Below, piece after piece: positions 1 to 7,063 of a stretch of DNA of 64,000 nt. The DNA is from a virus, in the IMG/VR virus record IMGVR_UViG_3300017987_000009, positions 27,589 to 91,588 of that record. The stretch is one strand, 5' to 3'. A program made the translations under genes and the position numbers. How positions within the stretch are numbered: position 1 is the first letter of the stretch; each line of letters begins with the position of its first letter. Below the pieces are notes generated by a model that made no database searches, was not told the origin of the DNA, and worked only from the letters and a program-made list of their open reading frames with translations.

Positions 1-1
1 C

Positions 2-1933
2 GACGTGGTGCTCAAACTGCGGGCCGCGCTCGCGGCCGCGACCACTGTCGTGTTCGAGCGGTCGCAGGTGTCGACCAGGCGGACGGCGGACGAGGCCGCG
101 GTCGTGTTCGAGGTGCTGGAGGAGCTGGCCGCGACGCGCAGCGACCTCGGGCACATCACGAAAGTGCTGGCGCTGTACAACGTGACGTCGGCTTTCACCG
201 ACTACACGGCGGAGGCGAACAGCGCGCCGGGAGACGACTTCGCCCCCTGGCCGGCCCCGCCGGACGGCGGCGACATGCTGTACATCGGGCACGCCGACGT
301 GATGTTCGACCAGATCGGCGTGGAGCTGGACACGAACGGCGACGACTACGACGGGCGCTGGGAGTACTACAACGGCGAGGTCCTAGACGGGAAGCCCGAC
401 TCTGTCGAGCGGGTCGGCTCGACGCTTCGCTTCGTCGTGAACGGGGTGGTCGGGGTGTCGGAGGCGCTGGGGCTGGTCGTGCGCGTGCAGCTCGACAAGA
501 CCGGCGCGTACGAGGACTGCGTCTCGCAGTGGGGCGATCTCGGATCCGGCGACGTGAACTACATTGTCACCTCCACCCTGCTCGGGCAGACGATCGGCGA
601 GGCCGACCTGACGAGCGTCGCGGACTACACGGTCGGCAGCGAGTGGAACGAGGTGCCCGACCTCGACGACGGGACCGACGCCGGGACCGGCGGGATGCAG
701 ACGCCCCTAAGCCAGCCGGGCGACGTCAAGTTCTCGCTGCCCGAGTCGCTGGTCGACAAGTGGCAGAAGACCACGATTGAGGAGGTCGAGGCGTACTGGG
801 TCAGGATGCGCGTCGTCGCGAACGGAACACCGACCACCCCGGTCATCGACAGGCTGCGGATCGACCAGGGCGGACAGTACGTCAAGACGACCGCGGTGCA
901 GGGTCAGACGCAGAACGACCCGAACCTCGGGACGGCGGACGGAGTCACGCCGAACCAGTCGTTCGAGACCACGCGCGACGGCTTCATCGACGGCAGCGAG
1001 ACGGTCACGGTCGGCGGCACCGTGTGGACGCGCGTGTCGAACTTCCTGCAGAGCAAGCCGACAGACCGGCACTACAAGGTCGCCCTCGGCGAGCGCGACC
1101 GCGCGTCCTACAAGTTCGGCAACGGCGTGAACGGCGCGATCCCGTCCGGCCAAGTCGCGTCGGTCTATCGGTACGGCGTCGAGACCGACGGCAACGTGGG
1201 CGCGGGAACAATCACGCAGGACAAGTCGGGGCTGGCGAGCGTAGCCTCGCTCTGGAACCCGCGGCCGGCGGTCGGCTGGCAGCAGGCGGAGAGCGCGACG
1301 GAGGCGACGCGCGAGCGCGCCAAGGTTGCGGGGCCGGCGTCCCTGCGGTCGGGCGAGGTCGCGCTGGGGCCGGAGGACGTCGAGGACTTCACGGTCAACA
1401 GGTACACCGACCCCGACACTGGCGCCAAGCCGTTCACCCGCTCGACCGTGATCGAGGGGTCCTTCGGCCCGAAGACGATGGAGAACGTGGTGGTCGGCGC
1501 GGGCGGGAACCCTGCGACTGCGGCGCAGCTGGCCGCCCTCGACCTGTGGCTCAACGGCGACAAGTACGCATCGCCGCCAGTGCGCAGCCGGGTGGTCGCC
1601 AACCAGGAAGTGACGTCGACGAACTTCGCGCCGCGGACGATCGGCGTGCGGGCCGACGTCTACGGCGCGAGCAGCACGAGCGCGATCGAAGACGCGCTCG
1701 AGGCGCTGCTCCAGCCAGAGACCAGGCAGGAGGACGGCGTCAGCTTCGAGTGGGAGTTCGGCGGCGACATATTCCTGAGTCGCATAACGCACGAGATATT
1801 CGCGGCCGACCCCGGCGTGACGCGAGTCGAGAACCTCGAGCTCCACGACGGCACGAGCTGGGTAGCGGCCAACGTACCGCTTGGCAGCCGCGAGCTCCCG
1901 GTGGCCGGGACTGTCACCATCACGGCGGCGTAG
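2..1933 (+). CDS. Baseplate J-like protein (5' truncated by window edge)
   Basis: The reading frame is open to the left edge, so the true start is probably outside the window; about 643 residues are visible. The centre of the protein has the signature of contractile-tail baseplate wedge proteins: a stretch reading YKFGNGVNGAIPSG is followed by a GNVGAG turn, which matches the FGDGxxGxxPP...GNVGAG pattern of the baseplate J family (P2 gpJ/T4 gp6-like). The C-terminal third resembles the repeated wedge domain that connects neighbouring subunits. It lies 3 bases upstream of a tail protein I-like gene, the usual J-I order. It places the phage among the contractile-tailed myoviruses. Family assignment rests on motif recognition. 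Confidence 0.85.
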   Translation, partial: DVVLKLRAALAAATTVVFERSQVSTRRTADEAAVVFEVLEELAATRSDLGHITKVLALYNVTSAFTDYTAEANSAPGDDFAPWPAPPDGGDMLYIGHADVMFDQIGVELDTNGDDYDGRWEYYNGEVLDGKPDSVERVGSTLRFVVNGVVGVSEALGLVVRVQLDKTGAYEDCVSQWGDLGSGDVNYIVTSTLLGQTIGEADLTSVADYTVGSEWNEVPDLDDGTDAGTGGMQTPLSQPGDVKFSLPESLVDKWQKTTIEEVEAYWVRMRVVANGTPTTPVIDRLRIDQGGQYVKTTAVQGQTQNDPNLGTADGVTPNQSFETTRDGFIDGSETVTVGGTVWTRVSNFLQSKPTDRHYKVALGERDRASYKFGNGVNGAIPSGQVASVYRYGVETDGNVGAGTITQDKSGLASVASLWNPRPAVGWQQAESATEATRERAKVAGPASLRSGEVALGPEDVEDFTVNRYTDPDTGAKPFTRSTVIEGSFGPKTMENVVVGAGGNPATAAQLAALDLWLNGDKYASPPVRSRVVANQEVTSTNFAPRTIGVRADVYGASSTSAIEDALEALLQPETRQEDGVSFEWEFGGDIFLSRITHEIFAADPGVTRVENLELHDGTSWVAANVPLGSRELPVAGTVTITAA

Positions 1934-1936
1934 GCG

Positions 1937-3103
1937 ATGACCGTACCCCGAGACATCTACGACTTCTTCATCGAGCCGATCCGGCGCGAGGACCAGCGCA
2001 AGGGGCACCAGTTCCTGCAGCGTTACCTGCGCGGGCACCAGCACGTGTGGGAGACGCTGCACGAGAAGATCCACTCGGTCACGGACCTCTGGTCGGTCGA
2101 GGACTGCCCGGACGAGCAGCTGAAGTACTTGAAGTGGATCGTCGGCTGGACGAGCGCGCTCGACTACGTCACGCGGGAGCTAGGCTTCGACGAGCTGCGC
2201 CGGCTGATCTCGATCTCCGGCCGGCTGTGGAAGGAGCGCGGCGCGGAGAGCGCGATCGTGGACGTGATGTTCTTCGCCACCGGGGCGCGCAACCGGACGT
2301 GGAACTGGTTCGACTTCCGCTGGATCGTCGGCGAGACGTCGCTCGCGGAGGACCACCAGGGGTGGGACCCTTGGATCGTCGGCACGGACGAGGAGACGGA
2401 GTCCAACCTTCGCATCGTCGACGATGGCGCGCTGAACCGCGCCCTTGTGGCCAACCTCCTCAAGCTCATGCGGGCGGCTAACGAGAAGTGGGAGATCACG
2501 TACCTGCACTTCCTCGACCAGTTCCTGCAGGACGGCGACATTACCCAGTGGCGTGTCGACGCGACCGACTGCCCGACGCTCGCCGTAGAGGGCGGCGTCA
2601 TGTCTATGACCGACAGCTCCCAGGTCGAGCGGACACGCGCCGCCGCCGGGACGTTCGGCAACGAGTTCTCCGCGTTCTTCCGACTACGCGGCGTCGGCAA
2701 CACGACCAAAGGCTTCGGCTTCGAGTGGAATGTGGACCCGACGTCCGGGGTCGGGCGGTACTTCGCGCGCTGCGCGCCGGGGTCGAAGAAGATCAGCTTC
2801 TACTACATGAGCGGGGCGACGCCGGTCTGGTTCGGCGAGGCGAACCTGGCCGGGGAGGCGTACTACGGCCGCGTCTGGTACGGCTACCGCGTCACCTCCA
2901 CGATCGAGGAGACGACGAAGCGGCGCTTCCGGGTCTACCTGGACGGGTCGCTCGTGTTCTCGTTCCTCTGGACTACCGCGCCTCACTCGGGCGGCACAAT
3001 CGGTGTCTTCCACGAGGACGCTACCAACCGTTACGTGGAGTGCAGCGAGGCGGAGGTGGCGAGGCTGCCCGCCGACTACGACTACATCGGCATCAACCCG
3101 TAG
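1937..3103 (+). CDS. Tail protein I-like baseplate/fibre-adaptor protein with C-terminal lectin-like domain
   Basis: The N-terminal half (about residues 1-200) is helical and Trp-rich. It carries the tail protein I pattern LWxVEDCPDEQLKYLKWIVGW, here broken up as LWSVEDCP, then LKYLKWIVGW, then a segment on 'KERGAESAI', seen in baseplate proteins that join the wedge to the fibre. The C-terminal part (about 205-388) is rich in Gly, Tyr, Phe and beta-prone sequence and resembles a concanavalin-like carbohydrate-binding sandwich; that part is inference. It starts 3 bases after the baseplate J stop and is followed 9 bases later by the fibre gene, with AGGAGACGACG as the ribosome site for that gene. 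The 388-residue length exceeds the roughly 180-200 residues of a bare tail protein I, consistent with a fused extra domain. Confidence 0.7.
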   Translation: MTVPRDIYDFFIEPIRREDQRKGHQFLQRYLRGHQHVWETLHEKIHSVTDLWSVEDCPDEQLKYLKWIVGWTSALDYVTRELGFDELRRLISISGRLWKERGAESAIVDVMFFATGARNRTWNWFDFRWIVGETSLAEDHQGWDPWIVGTDEETESNLRIVDDGALNRALVANLLKLMRAANEKWEITYLHFLDQFLQDGDITQWRVDATDCPTLAVEGGVMSMTDSSQVERTRAAAGTFGNEFSAFFRLRGVGNTTKGFGFEWNVDPTSGVGRYFARCAPGSKKISFYYMSGATPVWFGEANLAGEAYYGRVWYGYRVTSTIEETTKRRFRVYLDGSLVFSFLWTTAPHSGGTIGVFHEDATNRYVECSEAEVARLPADYDYIGINP

Positions 3104-3112
3104 GAGACGACG

Positions 3113-4987
3113 ATGGCGACAAAGAATGAGTACACCAATATAATCCTCAAGCGGCTGCTCGATTGGGACCACCTCGGGGCCTACCTCTTCGACTACATGA
3201 TGGACGAGCTGCGCGCCGCCTTCGCTCGCGTCTACGACAAGGACGGCACGTTCGGCAGCACGAAAGTCACGATCGCGGCGAGCGGCAACGATGAGTTCGA
3301 TCTGTCGTCGCAGCAAGGGACCGACGGGCGAGGCTGGTTCCTGGAGAGCGGGCTGCTGTACAGCTCGGTCGACTACGAGCAGAACGTGCCGTTCGAGAAT
3401 ACCAACACCGTCATCTATGACATCGGCCTTCGGCGCGCCCTTGTGCCCATCGGCGTTCACAACGGCTCGCGCTCTGGCGTGCCGGAGTACAAGCGGTGGC
3501 AGGAGCGCATCGGGAAAGTCGGAACCCCCGACAGCATTGGCACCGGTCTCTCGTCCAACGTGTACCTCAACCTCCCCGCCTCCATCTGCGACAACGACCG
3601 CACGCACGCTGGCCGGAAGGTCTTGGCGTGGAAGGTCGACCCGCTGTCGAGCGAGGAGGCCGTCGCGATCCAGTTGCTCACCGTCGAGTTCACGGGCAGC
3701 GTGAACCGCGTTCTTTCCAACGACTTCTTCGGAGGCGACTCGAAGGACTCCACGGCCGCGAACTACCGCGTCTGCCTTCTCGGCCCGCGCGTGACGCGGC
3801 AGAGCGAGACGCCGCTCCAGAGCGAAAGCAACACGTGGTATGTGGGGCAGATCGTCGGCGCCGGGGCTGGCAACCCGCCGACAAGCCCTTCGGTGGCAAA
3901 CCAGCGGTTGATCGAGTACTCGCTCTCCGACTGGATCGCGCAAGTGGACACGAACAAAGCGCTGTCCGAGGGGAACTTCGGCGTGCGGCAAGCGGCGTCG
4001 ATCGGCAACTGGTTCCTCGGCGCCGAGGCCGCGTCCGGCGGCGACTACAGCGCGAACGACGCGGCGGGTGGTCGCACCGGTAGCGCCACGACCGCTGGCG
4101 GGACTTACTGGGTCGTCGTCGGCGACGACGACGGGTCGGACGCTTTGTTGTTTTACTCGAACCGCGGACGCGAGTGGACGGAGAAGGCGAACCCGAAGGC
4201 GTACGACCTCAACGGCGTCGTCTACGATCCCTCCAACGACATCTGGATTTCCGTTGGCGACGCAGACGGCGCCGACGCTTACATCATCACATGTCCGTCG
4301 TCGCCGAACCAGACGTGGACCGAGCGCGCGAACGCCAAGAACGTGTCCCTGAACAAGATCGCCACGGACGGTTCGGGCACCTCGATCGCGGTCGGCGCGA
4401 ACGACGGTTCGGACGTCTACGCGTTGAAGACGACGAACGGCACCTCGTTCAGCGAGCTGTCCCTCGGCGGCTCTGGAGACGTCGGCAACGACATTGCCTA
4501 CGGCGAGCCGGGCGGCGTGCCGACCTGGGTGGTCTGCGGGCGGAACGGTTCGACGCCGAAAGTTTGGTACAGCATTGACGGCGGTTCGTCCTGGAGCTCG
4601 GCTACCGTGCCGGGGTCCTTCGCCGACCCGTGCAAGACCATTGCCTGGAACGGGCGCAAGTTCGTGGTCGGCGGCGACAGCGGCGACATGATGAATAGCG
4701 CCGACGGGCAGACTTGGGCGTTCATCCACGACCAGTGGGGCGACCTCAACAACGTCGAGGGCGACACGCTGAACCATGTATTCCTCGGATCGACCGGTGC
4801 GCAGTTCTTCGCCTCGCTTGACGACGGCGACACCTGGCAACGCTTGCCGCACTATCCGCATCGGGCGGGCGACGAGACGAATGCCCCGGCGCGCGTGGCG
4901 CATGACGGCTACGCGTGGCTCGGCTACGAGGTGGACTTTACCGACGACAAGCTCTGGACGGCGTTCTCGGGCAACACGAACTTCTAA
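3113..4987 (+). CDS. Tail fibre / receptor-binding protein with BNR-type beta-propeller
   Basis: The first 300 residues have the composition of a fibre shaft or attachment region and match no enzyme I recognise. From about residue 315 to the end there are repeated blades in which a WVVVGDDDG/WISVGDADG/FVVGGDSGD strand is followed by an Asp-box-like turn such as SIDGGSSWSS or SLDDGDTWQ. These are the features of a sialidase/BNR-like beta-propeller, seen in sugar-binding tail tips. No catalytic sialidase arginine triad is evident, so a binding role is more likely than cleavage. Its position after tail protein I and before the lysis genes is typical for an adhesin. Confidence 0.7.
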   Translation: MATKNEYTNIILKRLLDWDHLGAYLFDYMMDELRAAFARVYDKDGTFGSTKVTIAASGNDEFDLSSQQGTDGRGWFLESGLLYSSVDYEQNVPFENTNTVIYDIGLRRALVPIGVHNGSRSGVPEYKRWQERIGKVGTPDSIGTGLSSNVYLNLPASICDNDRTHAGRKVLAWKVDPLSSEEAVAIQLLTVEFTGSVNRVLSNDFFGGDSKDSTAANYRVCLLGPRVTRQSETPLQSESNTWYVGQIVGAGAGNPPTSPSVANQRLIEYSLSDWIAQVDTNKALSEGNFGVRQAASIGNWFLGAEAASGGDYSANDAAGGRTGSATTAGGTYWVVVGDDDGSDALLFYSNRGREWTEKANPKAYDLNGVVYDPSNDIWISVGDADGADAYIITCPSSPNQTWTERANAKNVSLNKIATDGSGTSIAVGANDGSDVYALKTTNGTSFSELSLGGSGDVGNDIAYGEPGGVPTWVVCGRNGSTPKVWYSIDGGSSWSSATVPGSFADPCKTIAWNGRKFVVGGDSGDMMNSADGQTWAFIHDQWGDLNNVEGDTLNHVFLGSTGAQFFASLDDGDTWQRLPHYPHRAGDETNAPARVAHDGYAWLGYEVDFTDDKLWTAFSGNTNF

Positions 4988-5004
4988 CTCGGCAAGGAGG
5001 CTTC

Positions 5005-5670
5005 ATGAGCAACGCGATCATAGTCAACGGGAAGTGCTATCCGGTGAACGTGCCGGTGAAGCTGTGGGACGAGACGGGGCTGGAGGTCGTACCGTGGCGC
5101 GGCGCCCGCAAACGCCGTCGCTCGATCACCGTCGGCGTATGGCATTGGACCGGCGGGGAAGGAGGAGCGGCCGGACTGTTCCGCGTCCTTCGCAACAAGG
5201 GGTACGGCGTCGAGTTCTACATCGACCAAGCGGGAACCATCTGGCAGTTCTGCGATCCCGCGCTCGTCGACACCTTCGATGCTGGGTGGATGAACTCACG
5301 CTCGTTCGGCGTGGAGATCGCCAACTACGGCTTCCGACGTCGCGGCGTGCTGCCGCCGAAGAGGGGACGAGGGCGCCCGACCTACCTCTGCAAGCTCAAC
5401 GGACGGCGCCGGGAGTTCGCCCACTTCTGGCCTGCGCAGTTCGCCGCCGCGATGGCGCTGGCCGACGCGATGTCCAACGCGTGTCCGGTGCCGCGCAGCG
5501 TGCCGACGATCGGCGGGCAGGTGGTCAACCCGAACACCCTCGAACCGGAGGAGGCGCAGCACTTCGCCGGACACCTCGGCCACTTCCACATCACCAAGCG
5601 CAAGAGCGATCCGGGCCTTGACCTGCTCTCGATGTTCGCCGCGCAGTTCGCCCAGACCATTAGGAGCTGA
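5005..5670 (+). CDS. Endolysin, N-acetylmuramoyl-L-alanine amidase (Amidase_2 type)
   Basis: This 221-residue protein has the peptidoglycan-recognition/amidase_2 fold pattern: VGVWHWTG gives the first zinc-binding His, the GVEFYIDQAGTIWQF strand-turn-strand follows, and GHFHITKRKSDPG supplies the late His and the acidic/catalytic residues. It would cut the bond between muramic acid and the stem peptide during lysis. I chose the ATG at 5005 because AAGGAGG at 4994-5000 lies just upstream; longer in-frame starts fall inside the fibre gene. No cell-wall-binding domain and no signal peptide are visible, so export should depend on a holin, perhaps one of the two membrane proteins just downstream. 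Confidence 0.88.
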   Translation: MSNAIIVNGKCYPVNVPVKLWDETGLEVVPWRGARKRRRSITVGVWHWTGGEGGAAGLFRVLRNKGYGVEFYIDQAGTIWQFCDPALVDTFDAGWMNSRSFGVEIANYGFRRRGVLPPKRGRGRPTYLCKLNGRRREFAHFWPAQFAAAMALADAMSNACPVPRSVPTIGGQVVNPNTLEPEEAQHFAGHLGHFHITKRKSDPGLDLLSMFAAQFAQTIRS

Positions 5671-5707
5671 CGCTCCTGTGTGGTAGCCTGACGAGGAGAG
5701 GTTGCAC

Positions 5708-5980
5708 GTGAAACGACCTGACTTCAGCGCGCTGCGTGGCCTGCTCGACCGCGTCCTCGAGAGGTGGGACAAGGCGAAGGCGGAGCGCCGCAAGAAGGAG
5801 GAGCTGAGGCGTCGCGCGGACGAGATCCTCGCCAAGCACGAGGCGGCGCTGAGAGCCGGGGTCCTGGGCGCGCGCGACCGGCTGGAGCTGGCGGACATCA
5901 TGCGGGTCAAGGACGTCGACGAGCGGCGGCGCAGGCTGGTCGAGTTCGACGAGCGCGGGCGCCGCCCCCGTCCGAGGTGA
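5708..5980 (+). CDS. Small charged coiled-coil protein
   Basis: A 90-residue, very charged protein (repeated KAERRKKEELRRRADEIL-type heptads) predicted to be almost entirely helical. I place the start at the GTG at 5708, 8 bases after GAGGAG; a TTG at 5702 is the alternative. I do not recognise the family. Its place between the endolysin and two membrane proteins suggests a part in lysis or in closing the tail operon, but nothing in the sequence proves it. Confidence 0.5.
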   Translation: MKRPDFSALRGLLDRVLERWDKAKAERRKKEELRRRADEILAKHEAALRAGVLGARDRLELADIMRVKDVDERRRRLVEFDERGRRPRPR

Positions 5981-5999
5981 CAAGTCGGGAGGTGTAGTT

Positions 6000-6512
6000 A
6001 TGTTGGGCACTATGTCGCACGCGAAGAGGGCGGCCCTCGTTCTCCTGCTGTACGTGGTTGTGACAACGCTCGCCAGCTGGTCGATCCTGGCCATGTCGGC
6101 CCGGGCCCAGCCCGCCGCCGGCGGGGAGCCCGCGGCGGGAGTCGAGGCGGACGGCGGTTCTGCCGCGACGGAGGCGCCAGGCGGGCCCAGGACGCCCGCC
6201 GCCGGCGGAGGCGACGGACCGCTCGTCGTCGTCGCCCGCGGCGACACGGCGCCGTTTGGCGGCCTCCTGCTGCGCGACGAGAGGTACGCCGAGCTGAAGG
6301 ACGCCGAGCTGCTGGTGAACGACGCCGAGTTCCGGGCGCGGCAAGCGGCCAGGGCGCAGGCGGACCTCGAGAAGGTCCTGAGCGCGTGCCTCCAGGTGGA
6401 GGAGGAGTCGTTCTTCGGACCGAGCTTCTGGATCGGGACCGCGGTCGGGGTCGTGGCCGCGGTCGCCGTCGGCTGGCTCGGCTTCAAGATCCTCGACGAC
6501 GAAGGAGGCTAA
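6000..6512 (+). CDS. Two-TM membrane protein of the lysis cassette (holin/spanin candidate)
   Basis: This 170-residue protein has an N-terminal hydrophobic segment (about residues 10-35, ending in a possible AQPAA signal-cleavage-like site), a Gly/Ala/Pro-rich linker, a helical charged stretch (about 85-130), and a second membrane segment near the C-terminus (FWIGTAVGVVAAVAVGWLGF). The APFGGLLLRDERYAELKDAE stretch resembles the region before the coiled coil in some phage lysis-accessory proteins. The GGGAGGTG ribosome site at 5986-5993 supports the ATG at 6000. A holin or inner-membrane spanin role is inferred from its place after the amidase. Confidence 0.55.
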   Translation: MLGTMSHAKRAALVLLLYVVVTTLASWSILAMSARAQPAAGGEPAAGVEADGGSAATEAPGGPRTPAAGGGDGPLVVVARGDTAPFGGLLLRDERYAELKDAELLVNDAEFRARQAARAQADLEKVLSACLQVEEESFFGPSFWIGTAVGVVAAVAVGWLGFKILDDEGG

Positions 6513-6515
6513 CCG

Positions 6516-7007
6516 ATGCCCGCGCACGACTCGCAGTACCCGGACGAGCACAAGCCGCGGTCGTTCCGCGTGGACCCGTCCGGCATCTCCATGAACTGGC
6601 GGTACACGTCGGTGGCCGTCGGGGCGATCTTCGCCGCGTTCGCCGGGACCGGCGGCTACGCCTCCTTCCGGCTGGTGACCGAGGCGCAAGTGAACCAGAA
6701 GATCGTCGCCAGCGAGAGCAGGACCACCAGGGAGGTCAAGGCGGTGGACGACAAGGTCGAGGTGCTCAAGACCGAGATCAGCGGGCCCGCCGGGCTGAAG
6801 GCGACGATCGGCGACCTGCAGCACGTCCAGCACAGCGACATCGCGATCCGCGAGGCAAGGCGCGTGGTCGACGAGGAGGTCGCGTGCCGGCGCAACGACG
6901 ACGAGTGCCAGGAGCGGAAGGACTACCAGCGGGAGCGGCTGCGCCGGACGAACATGGAGCGGCTGAAGAACAAGCGGGAGCCGTGCGCCTCGCTCGTATG
7001 CGACTGA
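6516..7007 (+). CDS. Single-TM coiled-coil membrane protein (Rz-like candidate)
   Basis: This 163-residue protein has a short basic N-terminus, one membrane segment (about residues 28-50, ending GTGGYASFRL), then a long charged coiled coil and three cysteines towards the end. A membrane anchor with a periplasmic coiled coil is the general design of inner-membrane spanins, but there is no overlapping lipoprotein gene, so this is a weak inference. The gene starts 3 bases after the preceding membrane protein and is the last of the lysis cassette; a new promoter follows at 7046. Confidence 0.5.
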   Translation: MPAHDSQYPDEHKPRSFRVDPSGISMNWRYTSVAVGAIFAAFAGTGGYASFRLVTEAQVNQKIVASESRTTREVKAVDDKVEVLKTEISGPAGLKATIGDLQHVQHSDIAIREARRVVDEEVACRRNDDECQERKDYQRERLRRTNMERLKNKREPCASLVCD

Positions 7008-7022
7008 GCGCGGGGAACCGGG

Positions 7023-7063
7023 TGTCCTGACGCCGGAGTTCCGGGTACAATACCCGGACGATG
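7023..7063 (+). promoter_or_regulatory. Probable leaderless promoter with palindromic operator over its -10
   Basis: A TACAAT -10 box at 7046-7051 lies in the loop and right edge of a perfect 7-bp inverted repeat, CCGGGTA (7041-7047) and TACCCGG (7051-7057). The expected transcription start is within a few bases of the helicase ATG at 7061, and no Shine-Dalgarno sequence is present, so the message is probably leaderless. The -35 region is poor, as in many GC-rich hosts or activator-dependent promoters. Confidence 0.55.

Noticed and set aside
2684-4903. Antisense 739-codon frame opposite the tail genes
   Set aside because: It is a shadow of GC-rich third positions in the real + strand genes: Arg/Val/Pro-rich, no motif, no ribosome site. 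Other long antisense frames (for example 707-2074, 18873-20615 and 55714-58251) were rejected for the same reason.
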